From Ciceribacter sp. T2.26MG-112.2 (GTDB taxonomy: Bacteria > Pseudomonadota > Alphaproteobacteria > Rhizobiales > Rhizobiaceae): a stretch of DNA of 64,000 nucleotides. How positions within the stretch are numbered: position 1 is the first letter of the stretch; each line of letters begins with the position of its first letter. Both the position numbers and the translations under genes were made by a program. Under the pieces are notes generated by a model, which did not search any database, had not been told where the DNA came from, and worked only from the letters and a program-made list of their open reading frames with translations. This document shows, piece by piece, positions 34,921-43,915 of this stretch. The stretch spans positions 62,001 to 126,000 of the forward strand of contig NZ_UEYQ01000002.1 in NCBI RefSeq assembly GCF_900492205.1, given 5' to 3'.

Positions 34921-35637
34921 ATGACGGTGGGTTTCGGTCAGATCAGGCGTAACGAGCATTTGCCGGCGCGCATCTCCTCGCAGATTGCCCGCGACATTGC
35001 GGAAGGCCGCATCCTGCCCGGCGAGAAACTGCCGACCGAGCATGTTCTTGCCAAGGGTTTCGGCGTCAGTCGTTCCGTCGTGCACGAGGCGATTGCCCAG
35101 TTGCGCAACGAGGGACTGGTGGAAACCCGTCAGGGCGTCGGCGCCTTCGTCACCGAGCATCGGGGCCGGCAATCGATCCGCATCGAGCAGGACGACCTGC
35201 ATGACCGCGAGAGCTTTCGCGAGTTGTTCCAATTGCGCCTCCCGCTCGAGATCGAGGCGGCCGGCCTGGCGGCGGTGCATCACGACCGGGGCGACCTCGA
35301 CAAGCTGGACGAGACGCTGACGGCCATGACGGGCGCCGACAAATGGACGGACCAGGGCATCGTTGCCGACCTCGCCTTTCATCGCGTTGTCGCCGCTGCC
35401 ACCAAGAACGAGTATTTTTCACTGTTCATCGGCTTCATTGCCGAACGCATCAGCCTTGCGATCAATGCCGCGCGGGCCGCGGCGGTGCTGGAGGAAATCG
35501 TCGAGGTGACGATCGCCGAACATCTGGCGATCCGCGAGGCCATTGCCAGCCGCGATCCGCAGCGGGCGCGCGAGGCGATGCGCCGTCACCTGCTGGGAGC
35601 CACCGGAAGGCTCGGCCTGACGCTGGAATCCTACTGA
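34921..35637 (+). CDS. GntR-family (FCD/FadR type) regulator of the sugar-acid genes
   Basis: Transcription factor of 238 residues. The N-terminal winged helix-turn-helix occupies residues 10-75 (GEKLPTEHVLAKGFGVSRSVVHEAI), and residues 90-235 form an FCD ligand domain with metal-site histidines (DLAFHRVVAAA, EHLAIREAI, RRHLLGATG). ATG 34921 follows an AGGAGGG ribosome site. It lies 32 bases after the FAD oxidase gene. The nearby operator-like repeats at 33336 and 35747 are the likely binding sites, and a sugar acid or 2-keto acid is the likely ligand. Confidence 0.9.
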   Translation: MTVGFGQIRRNEHLPARISSQIARDIAEGRILPGEKLPTEHVLAKGFGVSRSVVHEAIAQLRNEGLVETRQGVGAFVTEHRGRQSIRIEQDDLHDRESFRELFQLRLPLEIEAAGLAAVHHDRGDLDKLDETLTAMTGADKWTDQGIVADLAFHRVVAAATKNEYFSLFIGFIAERISLAINAARAAAVLEEIVEVTIAEHLAIREAIASRDPQRAREAMRRHLLGATGRLGLTLESY

Positions 35638-35746
35638 CCTCGCCCTTGTCGTCCGCCCGAGAGACGTCCGGGCTAAATTGAGTCGGGAAAGCGGCATTTC
35701 GCTGCTAGACAGGTGCGACGAGACCGATTAAAACGGTTTAGGTTCT

Positions 35747-35766
35747 GTTGTCAGACATCCTGACAA
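35747..35766. promoter_or_regulatory. GntR-type operator upstream of the XylX-TRAP operon
   Basis: TTGTCAG at 35748-35754 and CTGACAA at 35760-35766 are exact inverted copies around 5 bases. The left arm begins GTTGTCAGAC at 35747, identical to 44690-44699 and one base from the reverse strand of the 33336 site. It lies about 55 bases before the next gene and shares sequence with the divergent-promoter operator, supporting one regulator for both. Confidence 0.72.
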
Positions 35767-35821
35767 TTAGGCAAGGCTCCCTGGAGGGTGAGCCTGATGG
35801 GAATAAGACGGGAGGATGGTT

Positions 35822-36991
35822 TTGAGTTCCACGCATTCGTTGAGCGCCGGGCAGATCTTGCCGGACGATGCCGTCGAGGCCTTGTTGGTCGGACGCGTGT
35901 GGTCGGCGGCGCTCTCGGGCCCTTGTCCCGTTCTGGTCCGCAATGGCCGGCTGCTCGACCTGTCGTCCATCGCCGCGACCGTATCATCGCTCCTGGAGAT
36001 CGACGGCATCGCGGCCCGCCTGAAGAGCGCAAGCGACCTTCCCGAGCTCGGCTCGCTGGATGACTTCCTGTCCGGTAAGGCTGGAACGCTTCTGGCGCCG
36101 GTCGACCTGCAGGCCATCAAGGCGGCGGGCGTCACGTTTGCCGACAGCATGCTGGAGCGGGTGATCGAGGAGCAGGCCAAGGGCGACGCGACCCGCGCCC
36201 TGGAAATCCGCCAGCGACTGGCGCCGGTCCTCGGCGACAGCCTGCGCGGCGTGGTGGCCGGGTCCGAGCAGGCCGCTCATGTCAAGGTGCTGCTGCAGGA
36301 CATGGCTCTGTGGTCGCAATATCTCGAAGTCGGCATCGGCCCGGACGCGGAAATCTTCACCAAGGCTCAACCTATGTCGGCCGTCGGTTGCGGCGCCGAG
36401 GTGGGTATTCACCCGATCTCGGAGTGGAACAATCCCGAGCCGGAAGTCGTGCTCGTTCTGCGCTCCACCGGCGAAATTGTCGGTGCTACTCTCGGCAACG
36501 ACGTCAACCTGCGCGACGTCGAGGGTCGCTCCGCCCTGCTTCTCGGCAAGGCCAAGGACAATAACGCGTCGTGCTCCATCGGTCCCTTCATCCGCCTGTT
36601 CGACAGCGGCTTCTCGCTCGACGATCTCGGCCGGGTCCGGGTCTCGCTGCTGGTCGAGGGCAAGGACGGGTTCGTCATGACCGGGGAAAGCCCGATGGAG
36701 GCGATCAGCCGCAAGCCGGCCGATCTTGCCCGCCAGTTGCTCAATCGCAATCATCAATATCCGGACGGCGCGGTGCTGTTCCTCGGCACCATGTTCGCGC
36801 CGGTCAAGGATCGCCGCGGTGCCGGTCAGGGTTTTACCCACGAGCTCGGCGACCGCGTGGAAATTGCCACTCCGAAGCTCGGACGGCTTGTCAACTGGGT
36901 CGAGCGCAGCGACACCTGTGGCGAATGGACCTTCGGCGTGACGGCTCTGATCCGAAATCTGGCCGCCCGCGGCCTTCTGGACAAGGTGTGA
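35822..36991 (+). CDS. xylX: XylX-type 2-keto-3-deoxy-D-pentonate dehydratase (FAH superfamily)
   Basis: Fumarylacetoacetate-hydrolase-fold protein of about 389 residues, closely resembling Caulobacter XylX. XylX dehydrates 2-keto-3-deoxy-D-xylonate to alpha-ketoglutarate semialdehyde, the second step of the Weimberg pathway. Shared features include the N-terminal LLAPVDLQAIKAAGVTFA, SQYLEVGIGPDAEIFTKAQP, the metal-site EPEVVLV and NDVNLRDVEGRSALLLGKA, and the C-terminal FLGTMFAPVKDR. TTG 35822 is chosen because GGAGG (35811-35815) is correctly spaced from it; ATG 35816 directly abuts that ribosome site. It is first in an operon with the TRAP importer. An arabonate-derived substrate is equally possible. 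Confidence 0.8.
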   Translation: MSSTHSLSAGQILPDDAVEALLVGRVWSAALSGPCPVLVRNGRLLDLSSIAATVSSLLEIDGIAARLKSASDLPELGSLDDFLSGKAGTLLAPVDLQAIKAAGVTFADSMLERVIEEQAKGDATRALEIRQRLAPVLGDSLRGVVAGSEQAAHVKVLLQDMALWSQYLEVGIGPDAEIFTKAQPMSAVGCGAEVGIHPISEWNNPEPEVVLVLRSTGEIVGATLGNDVNLRDVEGRSALLLGKAKDNNASCSIGPFIRLFDSGFSLDDLGRVRVSLLVEGKDGFVMTGESPMEAISRKPADLARQLLNRNHQYPDGAVLFLGTMFAPVKDRRGAGQGFTHELGDRVEIATPKLGRLVNWVERSDTCGEWTFGVTALIRNLAARGLLDKV

Positions 36992-37002
36992 GGGGGATGG
37001 CC

Positions 37003-37536
37003 ATGCAAAAGGCAATCGACACATTCTATCGAATTCTTGAATTCTTGCTGATCTTCCTGCTCTCGTCCATGGCGGTGATGGTCTTCGTCAACGTGGTGAT
37101 GCGGTACGGCTTCAATTCGGGCCTCAATATCTCCGACGAACTGTCACGCTACTTCTTCGTCTGGCTGACCTTCATCGGGGCAGTCGTGGCGTTTCGCGAG
37201 CATTCGCATCTTGGCGTGGAAACGCTGGTCATGCTGTTCGGCCGCAAGGGCCGGATCGTCTGCATGATCCTGTCGAACATCGTCATCATCGCCGTATCGG
37301 CGATCTTCTTCTGGGGCACCTGGAAGCAGGCGCCGATCAATGCGAGCATGACCTCACCGGTGACCAAGCTGCCGATGATCTGGATCTACGGTATCGGCTT
37401 CTTCACCGGCGCCGGGATCGTTCTGATCGCGCTGGAGCGTCTGTTCCGCCTGTTGACCGGGCGCGTCACCGAAGAAGAGATTGCCGCGTTCGCCGGCGAG
37501 AACATGTCCCTCGAGCATCTCTCGGAGCGTGCCTGA
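37003..37536 (+). CDS. TRAP transporter small permease (DctQ family)
   Basis: Small membrane subunit of a tripartite ATP-independent periplasmic transporter, 177 residues, four transmembrane helices. Family marks include FVNVVMRYGFN, ISDELSRYFFVWLTFIGAV and the charged FREHSHLGVE loop. Of the two ATGs (36997, 37003), the second is better spaced from the AGGGGG stretch. The stop overlaps the start of the large permease (TGATG). Works with the large permease and the solute receptor downstream. Confidence 0.92.
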   Translation: MQKAIDTFYRILEFLLIFLLSSMAVMVFVNVVMRYGFNSGLNISDELSRYFFVWLTFIGAVVAFREHSHLGVETLVMLFGRKGRIVCMILSNIVIIAVSAIFFWGTWKQAPINASMTSPVTKLPMIWIYGIGFFTGAGIVLIALERLFRLLTGRVTEEEIAAFAGENMSLEHLSERA

Positions 37537-38813
37537 TGACTTTGCTCGTATTCATCGTTTCGCTCCTGGGCGCGATGGCAGTCGGCGTGCCGGTCGCCTT
37601 CTCGCTGATGTTCTGCGGCGTCGTGCTCATGTGGTTCATGGGCATGTTCAACACCCAGATCATTGCCCAGAACATGATCGCGGGCGCAGACACCTTCACG
37701 CTGCTCGCCATTCCGTTCTTCATCCTCGCGGGTGAATTGATGAATGCCGGCGGCCTGTCGAAGCGCATCATCGATTTCGCCATCGCCTGCGTCGGCCACA
37801 TCCGTGGCGGTCTCGGCATTGTGGCGATCATGGCCGCCGTCATCATGGCCAGCATTTCCGGCTCCGCCGCGGCCGATACGGCAGCGCTTGCCGCCATTCT
37901 CATTCCCATGATGGCCAAGGCCGGCTACAACGTGCCGCGTTCCGCCGGCCTGATTGCCGCGGGCGGCGTCATCGCGCCGGTCATCCCGCCCTCCATGGCC
38001 TTCATCGTTTTCGGTGTCGCCGCCAACGTGTCGATCACGCAACTCTTCATGGCCGGCATCGTGCCGGGCCTGATGATGGGCATAGCCTTGATCGTCACCT
38101 GGCTGATCGTCGTGCGCAAGGACAACGTGGAAGCCCTGCCGCGTGCACCGATGAAGGAACGTCTGCGGGTCACCGGTCGCGCCCTCTGGGCACTCGGCAT
38201 GCCGGTGATCATTCTCGGTGGTATCAAGGCCGGCGTCGTCACGCCGACCGAAGCCGCTGTCGTGGCCGCCGCCTATGCGCTGTTCGTCGGCATGTTCATC
38301 TATCGTGAGCTTTCGCCGAAGCAACTGCCGCATGTCATCCTTCAGGCCGCCAAGACGACGGCCGTGATCATGTTCCTGGTCTGTGCAGCGCTCGTTTCGG
38401 CCTGGCTCATCACGGCTGCCAATATTCCGGCCGAGATCACCGGCTTCATCGAGCCCCTGATCGACCGCCCGACGCTGCTGATGTTCGTCATCATGCTGGT
38501 GGTGCTGGTCGTCGGTACCGCGCTGGACCTGACGCCGACCATCCTGATCCTGACGCCTGTGCTGATGCCGATCATCAAGCAGGCGGGCATCGACCCGGTC
38601 TATTTCGGCGTCCTGTTCATCATGAACACCTGCATCGGCCTTCTGACCCCGCCGGTCGGCGTCGTGTTGAACGTCGTCAGCGGCGTCGGTCGCGTGCCGC
38701 TTGGCAAGGTGACGATCGGCGTCTGGCCCTTCCTGCTCGCTCAGGTCTTCGTTCTCTTCATCCTGGTCCTGTTCCCGGACCTGGTTCTCGTCCCCGCCCG
38801 CTGGCTGCATTGA
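37536..38813 (+). CDS. TRAP transporter large permease (DctM family)
   Basis: Channel subunit of 425 residues with about twelve hydrophobic helices, of the DctM/SiaM type driven by a sodium or proton gradient. Recognisable elements are FFILAGELMNAGGLSKRIIDFA, ASISGSAAADTAALA and the conserved APVIPPS in the first half, with LLTPPVGVVLNV near the C-terminus. Coupled to dctQ by TGATG, followed 50 bases later by the receptor gene. A C5 or C4 sugar acid is the most likely cargo given the operon partner. Confidence 0.93.
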   Translation: MTLLVFIVSLLGAMAVGVPVAFSLMFCGVVLMWFMGMFNTQIIAQNMIAGADTFTLLAIPFFILAGELMNAGGLSKRIIDFAIACVGHIRGGLGIVAIMAAVIMASISGSAAADTAALAAILIPMMAKAGYNVPRSAGLIAAGGVIAPVIPPSMAFIVFGVAANVSITQLFMAGIVPGLMMGIALIVTWLIVVRKDNVEALPRAPMKERLRVTGRALWALGMPVIILGGIKAGVVTPTEAAVVAAAYALFVGMFIYRELSPKQLPHVILQAAKTTAVIMFLVCAALVSAWLITAANIPAEITGFIEPLIDRPTLLMFVIMLVVLVVGTALDLTPTILILTPVLMPIIKQAGIDPVYFGVLFIMNTCIGLLTPPVGVVLNVVSGVGRVPLGKVTIGVWPFLLAQVFVLFILVLFPDLVLVPARWLH

Positions 38814-38863
38814 CAGCCCGCGAGCACCAGACTTCTCACTCAACAATCCAATGGGAGGATAAT

Positions 38864-39868
38864 ATGAGAAAGCTTCTTCTGACCACGACTGCCATCGCAT
38901 TCGCATGCTCGGCCGCCGCTCCGGCCTTCGCCGAGTTCTCCGAGCGCAACATCCGCGTTTCGAACGGCATCAATGCCGATCACCCCGTCGGCAACGGCAT
39001 CAAGGCCATGCAGGCCTGCCTGGACGAGAAGTCGGGCGGCAAGCTCAAGCTCACCGCCTTCTGGGGCGGCGCGCTCGGCGGTGACCTTCAGGCAACCCAG
39101 GCCCTGCGCTCGGGCGTTCAGGAAGCCGTCGTCACCTCGTCCTCGCCGCTGGTCGGCATCGTGCCGGCACTCGGCGTCTTCGACCTTCCGTTCCTGTTCG
39201 CCAGCGCTGACGAGGCCTACAAGGTTCTCGACGGCGACTTCGGCACGCAGATGAACAAGAAGCTCGAAGAAGCAGGCCTCATCAACCTCGCCTACTGGGA
39301 AAACGGCTTCCGCAACCTGTCGAACTCCGTTCGCCCGGTCACCAAGTGGGAAGACTTCGAGGGCATGAAGGTTCGCGTCATGCAGAACAACATCTTCCTC
39401 GACACCTTCCAGAATCTCGGTGCCAATGCCACCCCGATGGCGTTCGGCGAAGTGTTCTCGGCGCTGGAAACCAAGGCGATCGACGCCCAGGAAAACCCCT
39501 ATGTGACGATCGACACCTCGAAGTTCTACGAAGTGCAGAAGTTCGTCACCGAGACCAACCACGCCTACACGCCGTTCCTCTTCCTCTTCTCGAAGGCGAT
39601 CTTTGACACCTATTCCGCGGAAGAGCAGGCAGCCCTTCGTGATTGCGCCGCAGTCGGACGTGACGAAGAGCGCAAGGTCATCCAGGATCTGAACAAGAAG
39701 TCGCTGGAGAAGATCAAGGCCGCCGGTCTCGAGGTCAACACCCTGTCGGACGAGGAACAGGCCCGCATCCGCGAGAAGTCGATGATCGTCTACGAAAAGC
39801 ACAAGGCCGAGATCGGCGCCGATGTCGTCGATGCTATCCTCGCCAACCTGGCCGAGATCCGCAAGTAA
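38864..39868 (+). CDS. TRAP transporter solute receptor (DctP family)
   Basis: Periplasmic receptor of 334 residues. A signal peptide (residues 1-23, ending APAFA) is followed by IRVSNGINADHPVGNGI. The conserved binding arginine is in FEGMKVRVMQN, and the C-terminal hinge region has FGEVFSALETKAIDAQENP. A GGGAGGATAAT ribosome site precedes ATG 38864. Unlike many TRAP systems the receptor gene is last in the operon, and it is followed by a strong terminator. Carboxylate-containing sugar acids are the expected ligands. Confidence 0.94.
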   Translation: MRKLLLTTTAIAFACSAAAPAFAEFSERNIRVSNGINADHPVGNGIKAMQACLDEKSGGKLKLTAFWGGALGGDLQATQALRSGVQEAVVTSSSPLVGIVPALGVFDLPFLFASADEAYKVLDGDFGTQMNKKLEEAGLINLAYWENGFRNLSNSVRPVTKWEDFEGMKVRVMQNNIFLDTFQNLGANATPMAFGEVFSALETKAIDAQENPYVTIDTSKFYEVQKFVTETNHAYTPFLFLFSKAIFDTYSAEEQAALRDCAAVGRDEERKVIQDLNKKSLEKIKAAGLEVNTLSDEEQARIREKSMIVYEKHKAEIGADVVDAILANLAEIRK

Positions 39869-39918
39869 GTCGATATCGATATGCCGGCCGCGCCAGTCGC
39901 GGCCGGACAAGAATGAAG

Positions 39919-39956
39919 ACGGCCCGGGAGGATAACCTCCCGGGCCGTTTCGTTTT
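39919..39956 (+). terminator. Rho-independent terminator of the XylX-TRAP operon
   Basis: ACGGCCCGGGAGG (39919-39931), loop ATAA, CCTCCCGGGCCGT (39936-39948), followed by TTCGTTTT. A 13-bp GC-rich stem with a tetraloop and a T-rich tail 51 bases after the receptor gene is a clear intrinsic terminator. Confidence 0.9.
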
Positions 39957-39987
39957 GGCAGCCTTGACCGATCGGAGTCCCGGCAGC

Positions 39988-40020
39988 GAAAAGGGGCCGC
40001 ATCGGGGGCGGCCCCTTTTC
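39988..40020. terminator. Two-way terminator between dctP and the EamA gene
   Basis: GAAAAGGGGCCGC (39988-40000), 7-base loop, GCGGCCCCTTTTC (40008-40020). The stem starts with A-rich and ends with T-rich arms, so it works on both strands. It serves the convergent EamA gene, whose stop is 27 bases further on, and backs up the first terminator. Confidence 0.85.
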
Positions 40021-40046
40021 AATCCACCGGGCGGATGCGCGTCGGT

Positions 40047-40967
40047 TCAGGGAAGGTCGAGCGGGCGATCCGGCTCGCGACGCTTCAACTGCTGTTCGCG
40101 GAAGAAGATGAACATGCCGGAGCCGACGATCAGAGCGGCACCGAGCAGCATGGTGAGACGCGGCACGTCGCCGAAGAACATCCAGCCGAACAGGATCGCC
40201 CAGAGCAGCAGGGTATATTGCAGCGGGGCAACCGTTGCCGCATCCGAGATCTTCAGGGCGCGGTTGACCAGCATATGCGCGCCCATGGCCACGACGCCGA
40301 GCAGGCCGAGAAGCGCGATCTCGGACACGGACGTCAGCGGCGTCCAGTCGAACGGCGCAAAGACGAGGCCGGCAAGGCCGGCCCCGCCCACCTGGAACAG
40401 AACGAGCGTCTTGTCGGGCGTGCCGCGCAGGCTGCGGCCGGAGAGCAGCATGAAGGCGAAGGCGAAAGTACCGATGATGGAGATGATCGCCGGCATGGTG
40501 AACATGGCGCTCGACGGCTCGAGCGTGATGATGACGCCGACGAAACCGATGAAGATCGCGCTCCAGCGGCGCCAGCCGACCTTTTCGCCGAGCAGAAGCG
40601 GCGAGGCGGCAGCGACATAGATCGGGGCTGCCAGCCAGTAGGTCATGACGTCGGCTAGCGGCAGGTACATGACCGCGTAATAGAAGCAGAAGACCTCCAT
40701 CGTCGAGAAGACGACGCGCGCCAGCTGCATCAGTGGCTGCTCCGCCTCAAGGATCGGCTTCCTGCCGGCAAGCCAGAGGAAAGGCGAAAGGATCAGCAAG
40801 GCGGCTATGCTGCGGATCAGGATGACCTGGCCGAGGCCATAGCTGGCGACGAGCCATTTGCCCATCGCATCGTTGAGCGCGAACATCAGCATGCCAAGCA
40901 GCATGACCGCCGGTCCTGCCATGGCGCGGTATCGGCTGCTGCCGTAGGTTTCAGAGGTGTTTGCCAT
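40047..40967 (-). CDS. EamA/DMT-family membrane transporter
   Basis: Inner-membrane protein of 306 residues with ten predicted helices in two EamA repeats (residues about 15-145 and 155-290), of the RhaT/YdcZ drug/metabolite transporter superfamily. Typical elements are FALNDAMGKWLVA and the ARVVFSTMEVFCFYYAV stretch. It is the last gene of the unit started by the GntR regulator and the enolase-superfamily dehydratase, so it may export or import the related sugar acid or an intermediate. Direction and substrate are not predictable. Confidence 0.85.
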   Translation of the reverse strand: MANTSETYGSSRYRAMAGPAVMLLGMLMFALNDAMGKWLVASYGLGQVILIRSIAALLILSPFLWLAGRKPILEAEQPLMQLARVVFSTMEVFCFYYAVMYLPLADVMTYWLAAPIYVAAASPLLLGEKVGWRRWSAIFIGFVGVIITLEPSSAMFTMPAIISIIGTFAFAFMLLSGRSLRGTPDKTLVLFQVGGAGLAGLVFAPFDWTPLTSVSEIALLGLLGVVAMGAHMLVNRALKISDAATVAPLQYTLLLWAILFGWMFFGDVPRLTMLLGAALIVGSGMFIFFREQQLKRREPDRPLDLP

Positions 40968-40999
40968 TTCTGTCTTCTTCCGTCGAGTTCTTGCGGCGT

Positions 41000-42202
41000 T
41001 CAGATGGTGGATGCATCGGAGATGCGGCGGGAGACCGTAAAGGCCCGCTCGAGATCCGGGTTGAGTTCCATGCCGAGACCGGGGCCCGGCGGCACGGTGA
41101 TCATGCCGTTCTTCACTTCAGGCAGGGCGGTGACCAGATCCCTGTACCAGGTCCGATAAAAGGCGCGCACGCTTTCCTGCACCAGCGCGTTGGGGGCATT
41201 GAGCGACAGATGGGTCGAGGCGCAGAGCACCACCGGGCCGGTGCAATCATGCGGGGCGACCGGCAGGTGCCATGCCTCGGCCATGGCGGCGATCTTGCGG
41301 GCTTCCGACAGGCCGCCGCACCAGGAAATGTCGAGCATGACGACGCCGGCGGCACCGGTCTCCAGATAGTCGCGGAAGGCCCAGCGCGAACCGAGCGTCT
41401 CCGAAGCGGAGATCGGGGCGGGGGACACTTCGGCATAGCGCTTCAGGCTCGAAAGGCTGTCCATCTTGATCGGGTCTTCGTGCCAGAAAGTCTGGTAGGG
41501 GGTGAGCGCCTTGGCGATCTGCATGGCCGGCAGCAGCTGCCACATGGAGTGGAACTCCACCATGATGTCCATCCTGTCGCCGACGGCGGCACGGATCTTC
41601 TCGAAGGGTTGAAGCGCCTGTTTCAGATCCGGCATGGAGATGTACTGGCCGCGCGATTTTTCGGCGGCGGCGTCGAACGGCCATATCTTCATCGCCGTGA
41701 TGCCTTCCTCCAGCAGTGAGTGGGCCAGTTCGTCGGCGCGATGGAGGAAACCGTTCAGGTCGTCATAGTCGCGGCCTTCGGCAAGCCCGTAATTGGCCGT
41801 CGTCTGTCCGGTCGCCTTCTTGATGTATTCGGTGCCGGCGCAGGTATTGTAGGTGCGGATCTCGCGGCGGGTGAAGCCGCCCAGAAGCTGGGCGATCGGC
41901 TGGTTGGTCGCCTTGCCGAACAGATCCCAGAGCGCAATGTCGAAGGCCGAATTGCCGCGCACCTCGGCGCCCGACGAGCGGAAGCCGAGATAGCCGACGA
42001 GATCGGCGGACAGCCTGTCGATCTCCAGCGGATCGCGGCCGATCACACGCGGCGCGATATATTCATGCACATAGGCCTCGACCGTCTCGGCGCCGAAAAA
42101 GGTCTCGCCGAGCCCGGTCAATCCTTCATCGGTATGGACGAGCAGCCAGAGAAGATTGGCGCGCTCGGCGACGCGCACCGTTTCGAGGCGGGTGATTTTC
42201 AT
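41000..42202 (-). CDS. Enolase-superfamily acid-sugar dehydratase
   Basis: Mandelate racemase/muconate lactonizing-type enzyme of 400 residues: N-terminal capping domain (residues 1-125) and TIM barrel. Catalytic elements include the Lys-containing MKIWPFD, metal ligands in VEFHSMWQL, HEDPIK and ISASETLGS, and the catalytic His in PVAPHDCTG. The family contains dehydratases for gluconate, mannonate, galactonate and related acids. The exact substrate cannot be told from these motifs. It lies 20 bases after its own GntR gene and upstream of an EamA transporter. The SDR and FAH genes on the far side of the GntR gene could process its product. Confidence 0.8.
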   Translation of the reverse strand: MKITRLETVRVAERANLLWLLVHTDEGLTGLGETFFGAETVEAYVHEYIAPRVIGRDPLEIDRLSADLVGYLGFRSSGAEVRGNSAFDIALWDLFGKATNQPIAQLLGGFTRREIRTYNTCAGTEYIKKATGQTTANYGLAEGRDYDDLNGFLHRADELAHSLLEEGITAMKIWPFDAAAEKSRGQYISMPDLKQALQPFEKIRAAVGDRMDIMVEFHSMWQLLPAMQIAKALTPYQTFWHEDPIKMDSLSSLKRYAEVSPAPISASETLGSRWAFRDYLETGAAGVVMLDISWCGGLSEARKIAAMAEAWHLPVAPHDCTGPVVLCASTHLSLNAPNALVQESVRAFYRTWYRDLVTALPEVKNGMITVPPGPGLGMELNPDLERAFTVSRRISDASTI

Positions 42203-42222
42203 GGAGGGCTCCTGTCTGAATG

Positions 42223-42939
42223 CTAAAGCAGGCCGGCTGAGGCGAGCGCCTTCAGGCTCTCGTCGAAATGCCGGTTCATCAATCGTGTGGCGGCTTGGGG
42301 ATCGGAATCGGCGATCGCCTGGGCGAGGTCGAGATGCAGGCGGTTCATCGCCATGCGCTCGTGATCGTCGGCGCGGCTCTTCCAGCCGATCGGCCAGGTC
42401 TCGACGATCACCCCCTCGATGGCGCCGATGATGAGAGCGAAGACGGGATTGTGCGAGGCGCGGGCAATGGCAAGGTGGAGGGCCAGGTCGTGTTCCATGA
42501 CGATGGCGGGGCGATCGAGCGCATCCTGCATCGCCTGGGCATGACGGAGAATCTCGGCCGCCTCGCGCTCGGTGCGCAACAGGGCGGCGAGGGTCGCGGT
42601 GCGCGCCTCGATCGTGCGGCGGGCATCGAGCAGCTGGCGGATGTCGATCTGGTCGGTGAACAGGCCGTGGCGGAAGGTCAGCGCCATGGAGCTGTCGTCG
42701 AGCACGGCGACGGTCGGGCGCTTGCCGGCGCCCAGGTCGATCAGGCGCAGCGCGGCGAGCGAGCGCAGTGCCTCGCGCACGACGGTGCGGGAAACCTTGA
42801 GCTCCTGGCTCAGGCTCGCTTCGGAGGGCAGCCTGTCGCCTGGCCGCAGTTCGCCCTGCCGGATAAGGGAGGAGATATGCGCGACGGCGCCGGTGACGAG
42901 ATCGCCCGTGATCGGCGCCGAAGAATGGGGAATGCTCAT
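42223..42939 (-). CDS. GntR-family (FCD type) regulator
   Basis: Transcription factor of 238 residues. The winged helix-turn-helix (GDRLPSEASLSQELKVSRTVVREAL) is at residues about 35-70, followed by an FCD ligand domain (EHDLALHLAIARASHN and HLDLAQAIADSD). ATG 42939 was chosen over a TTG at 42960, which would lie inside the operator region. A perfect 19-bp palindrome sits 22 bases upstream. It leads the enolase-family dehydratase and EamA genes and probably autoregulates them in response to a sugar acid. Confidence 0.9.
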   Translation of the reverse strand: MSIPHSSAPITGDLVTGAVAHISSLIRQGELRPGDRLPSEASLSQELKVSRTVVREALRSLAALRLIDLGAGKRPTVAVLDDSSMALTFRHGLFTDQIDIRQLLDARRTIEARTATLAALLRTEREAAEILRHAQAMQDALDRPAIVMEHDLALHLAIARASHNPVFALIIGAIEGVIVETWPIGWKSRADDHERMAMNRLHLDLAQAIADSDPQAATRLMNRHFDESLKALASAGLL

Positions 42940-42960
42940 GGCTAATCCTACGGGTTTCAA

Positions 42961-42979
42961 AAACCTGTACTACAGGTTT
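42961..42979. promoter_or_regulatory. Perfect 19-bp palindrome, operator of the 42939 GntR gene
   Basis: AAACCTGTA-C-TACAGGTTT, symmetric over 9 bases on each side, with flanking GTTTCA (42953-42958) and TGAAAC (42981-42986) forming an outer imperfect repeat. The core TGTACTACA resembles the TGT-N3-ACA form used by FCD-type GntR proteins. It differs from the motif of the other GntR regulon, so the two regulators should not cross-bind. Confidence 0.85.
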
Positions 42980-43046
42980 CTGAAACTGCCAAGAGCGTTT
43001 TGAAGGGAGGAGGGCCGTGTTGACAGCCCACCTGCCACATCTCGTC

Positions 43047-43892
43047 TCAGCGGTCGGCCTTGAAGGTTTGCTTCTGGGTTCCGAGGCCGTCGATGCCGAG
43101 TTCGACCACGTCTCCGGCTTTCAGATAACGCTGCGGCTTCATGCCCATGCCGACGCCGGGGGGCGTGCCGGTGGAGATGACATCGCCGGGGTGAAGCGAC
43201 ATGAACTGGCTGAGATAGGAAACGAGGTGGGCGATGCCGTAGACCATGGTGGCCGAGGTGCCGTCCTGCATGGTCTCACCGTTGACCTTGAGCCACATCT
43301 TCAGGTTCTGCGGATCGGCTATCTCGTCCTTGGTGACAAGCCAGGGGCCGATCGGGCCAAACGTGTCGCAGGACTTGCCCTTGGTCCACTGGCCGGCACG
43401 CTCTGTCTGGAAGGCGCGCTCGGAGACGTCGTGGCTGACGCAGTAGCCGGCGACATAGTCCATGGCCTCGGCCTCGGAAACATACTTGGCCGTCTTGCCG
43501 ATGACTACGCCCAGTTCGACCTCCCAGTCGGTCTTTTCCGAACCGCGGGGGATCAAGACGTCGTCGTTCGGGCCGCAGATGGCCGAGGTTGCCTTCATGA
43601 AGATCACCGGCTCGGGCGGGACGGCCATGCCGCTTTCGGCGGCGTGATCGGAATAGTTCAGCCCGATGCAGATGAACTTGCCGGTGCCGGCGACGCAAGC
43701 GCCGATGCGCTCGTCCGCCGACAGTTCCGGCAGCGAGGCCGGGTCGAGGGCAGCGATCTTCGCCAAGCCCTCGGACGAGATGGCTGCGCCACCGATGTCG
43801 GCGACATGGGCGGACAGGTCGCGGATCTTGCCGTCCTTGTCGAGCAGGGCGGGCTTTTCCTGGCCGGGCTGGCCTACGCGCATGAGTTTCAT
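43047..43892 (-). CDS. FAH-superfamily hydrolase, 2,4-diketo-3-deoxy-sugar-acid hydrolase-like
   Basis: Protein of 281 residues with an FAH domain from about residue 70: ICIGLNYSDHAAESG, the metal-binding EVELGVVIGK region and GTPPGVGMGMKP. It is much shorter than the XylX-type FAH protein at 35822 and belongs to the branch with 2,4-diketo-3-deoxy-L-fuconate hydrolase and ureidoglycolate lyase-like enzymes. The directly preceding SDR gene fits a pair in which the SDR oxidises a 2-keto-3-deoxy acid to a 2,4-diketo acid and this enzyme cleaves it to pyruvate plus a hydroxy acid. That pairing is known for fuconate, rhamnonate and pentonate. The substrate here is inferred. Confidence 0.75.
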   Translation of the reverse strand: MKLMRVGQPGQEKPALLDKDGKIRDLSAHVADIGGAAISSEGLAKIAALDPASLPELSADERIGACVAGTGKFICIGLNYSDHAAESGMAVPPEPVIFMKATSAICGPNDDVLIPRGSEKTDWEVELGVVIGKTAKYVSEAEAMDYVAGYCVSHDVSERAFQTERAGQWTKGKSCDTFGPIGPWLVTKDEIADPQNLKMWLKVNGETMQDGTSATMVYGIAHLVSYLSQFMSLHPGDVISTGTPPGVGMGMKPQRYLKAGDVVELGIDGLGTQKQTFKADR

Positions 43893-43915
43893 GGGATTTG
43901 TCCTTTCCAGAAGAA

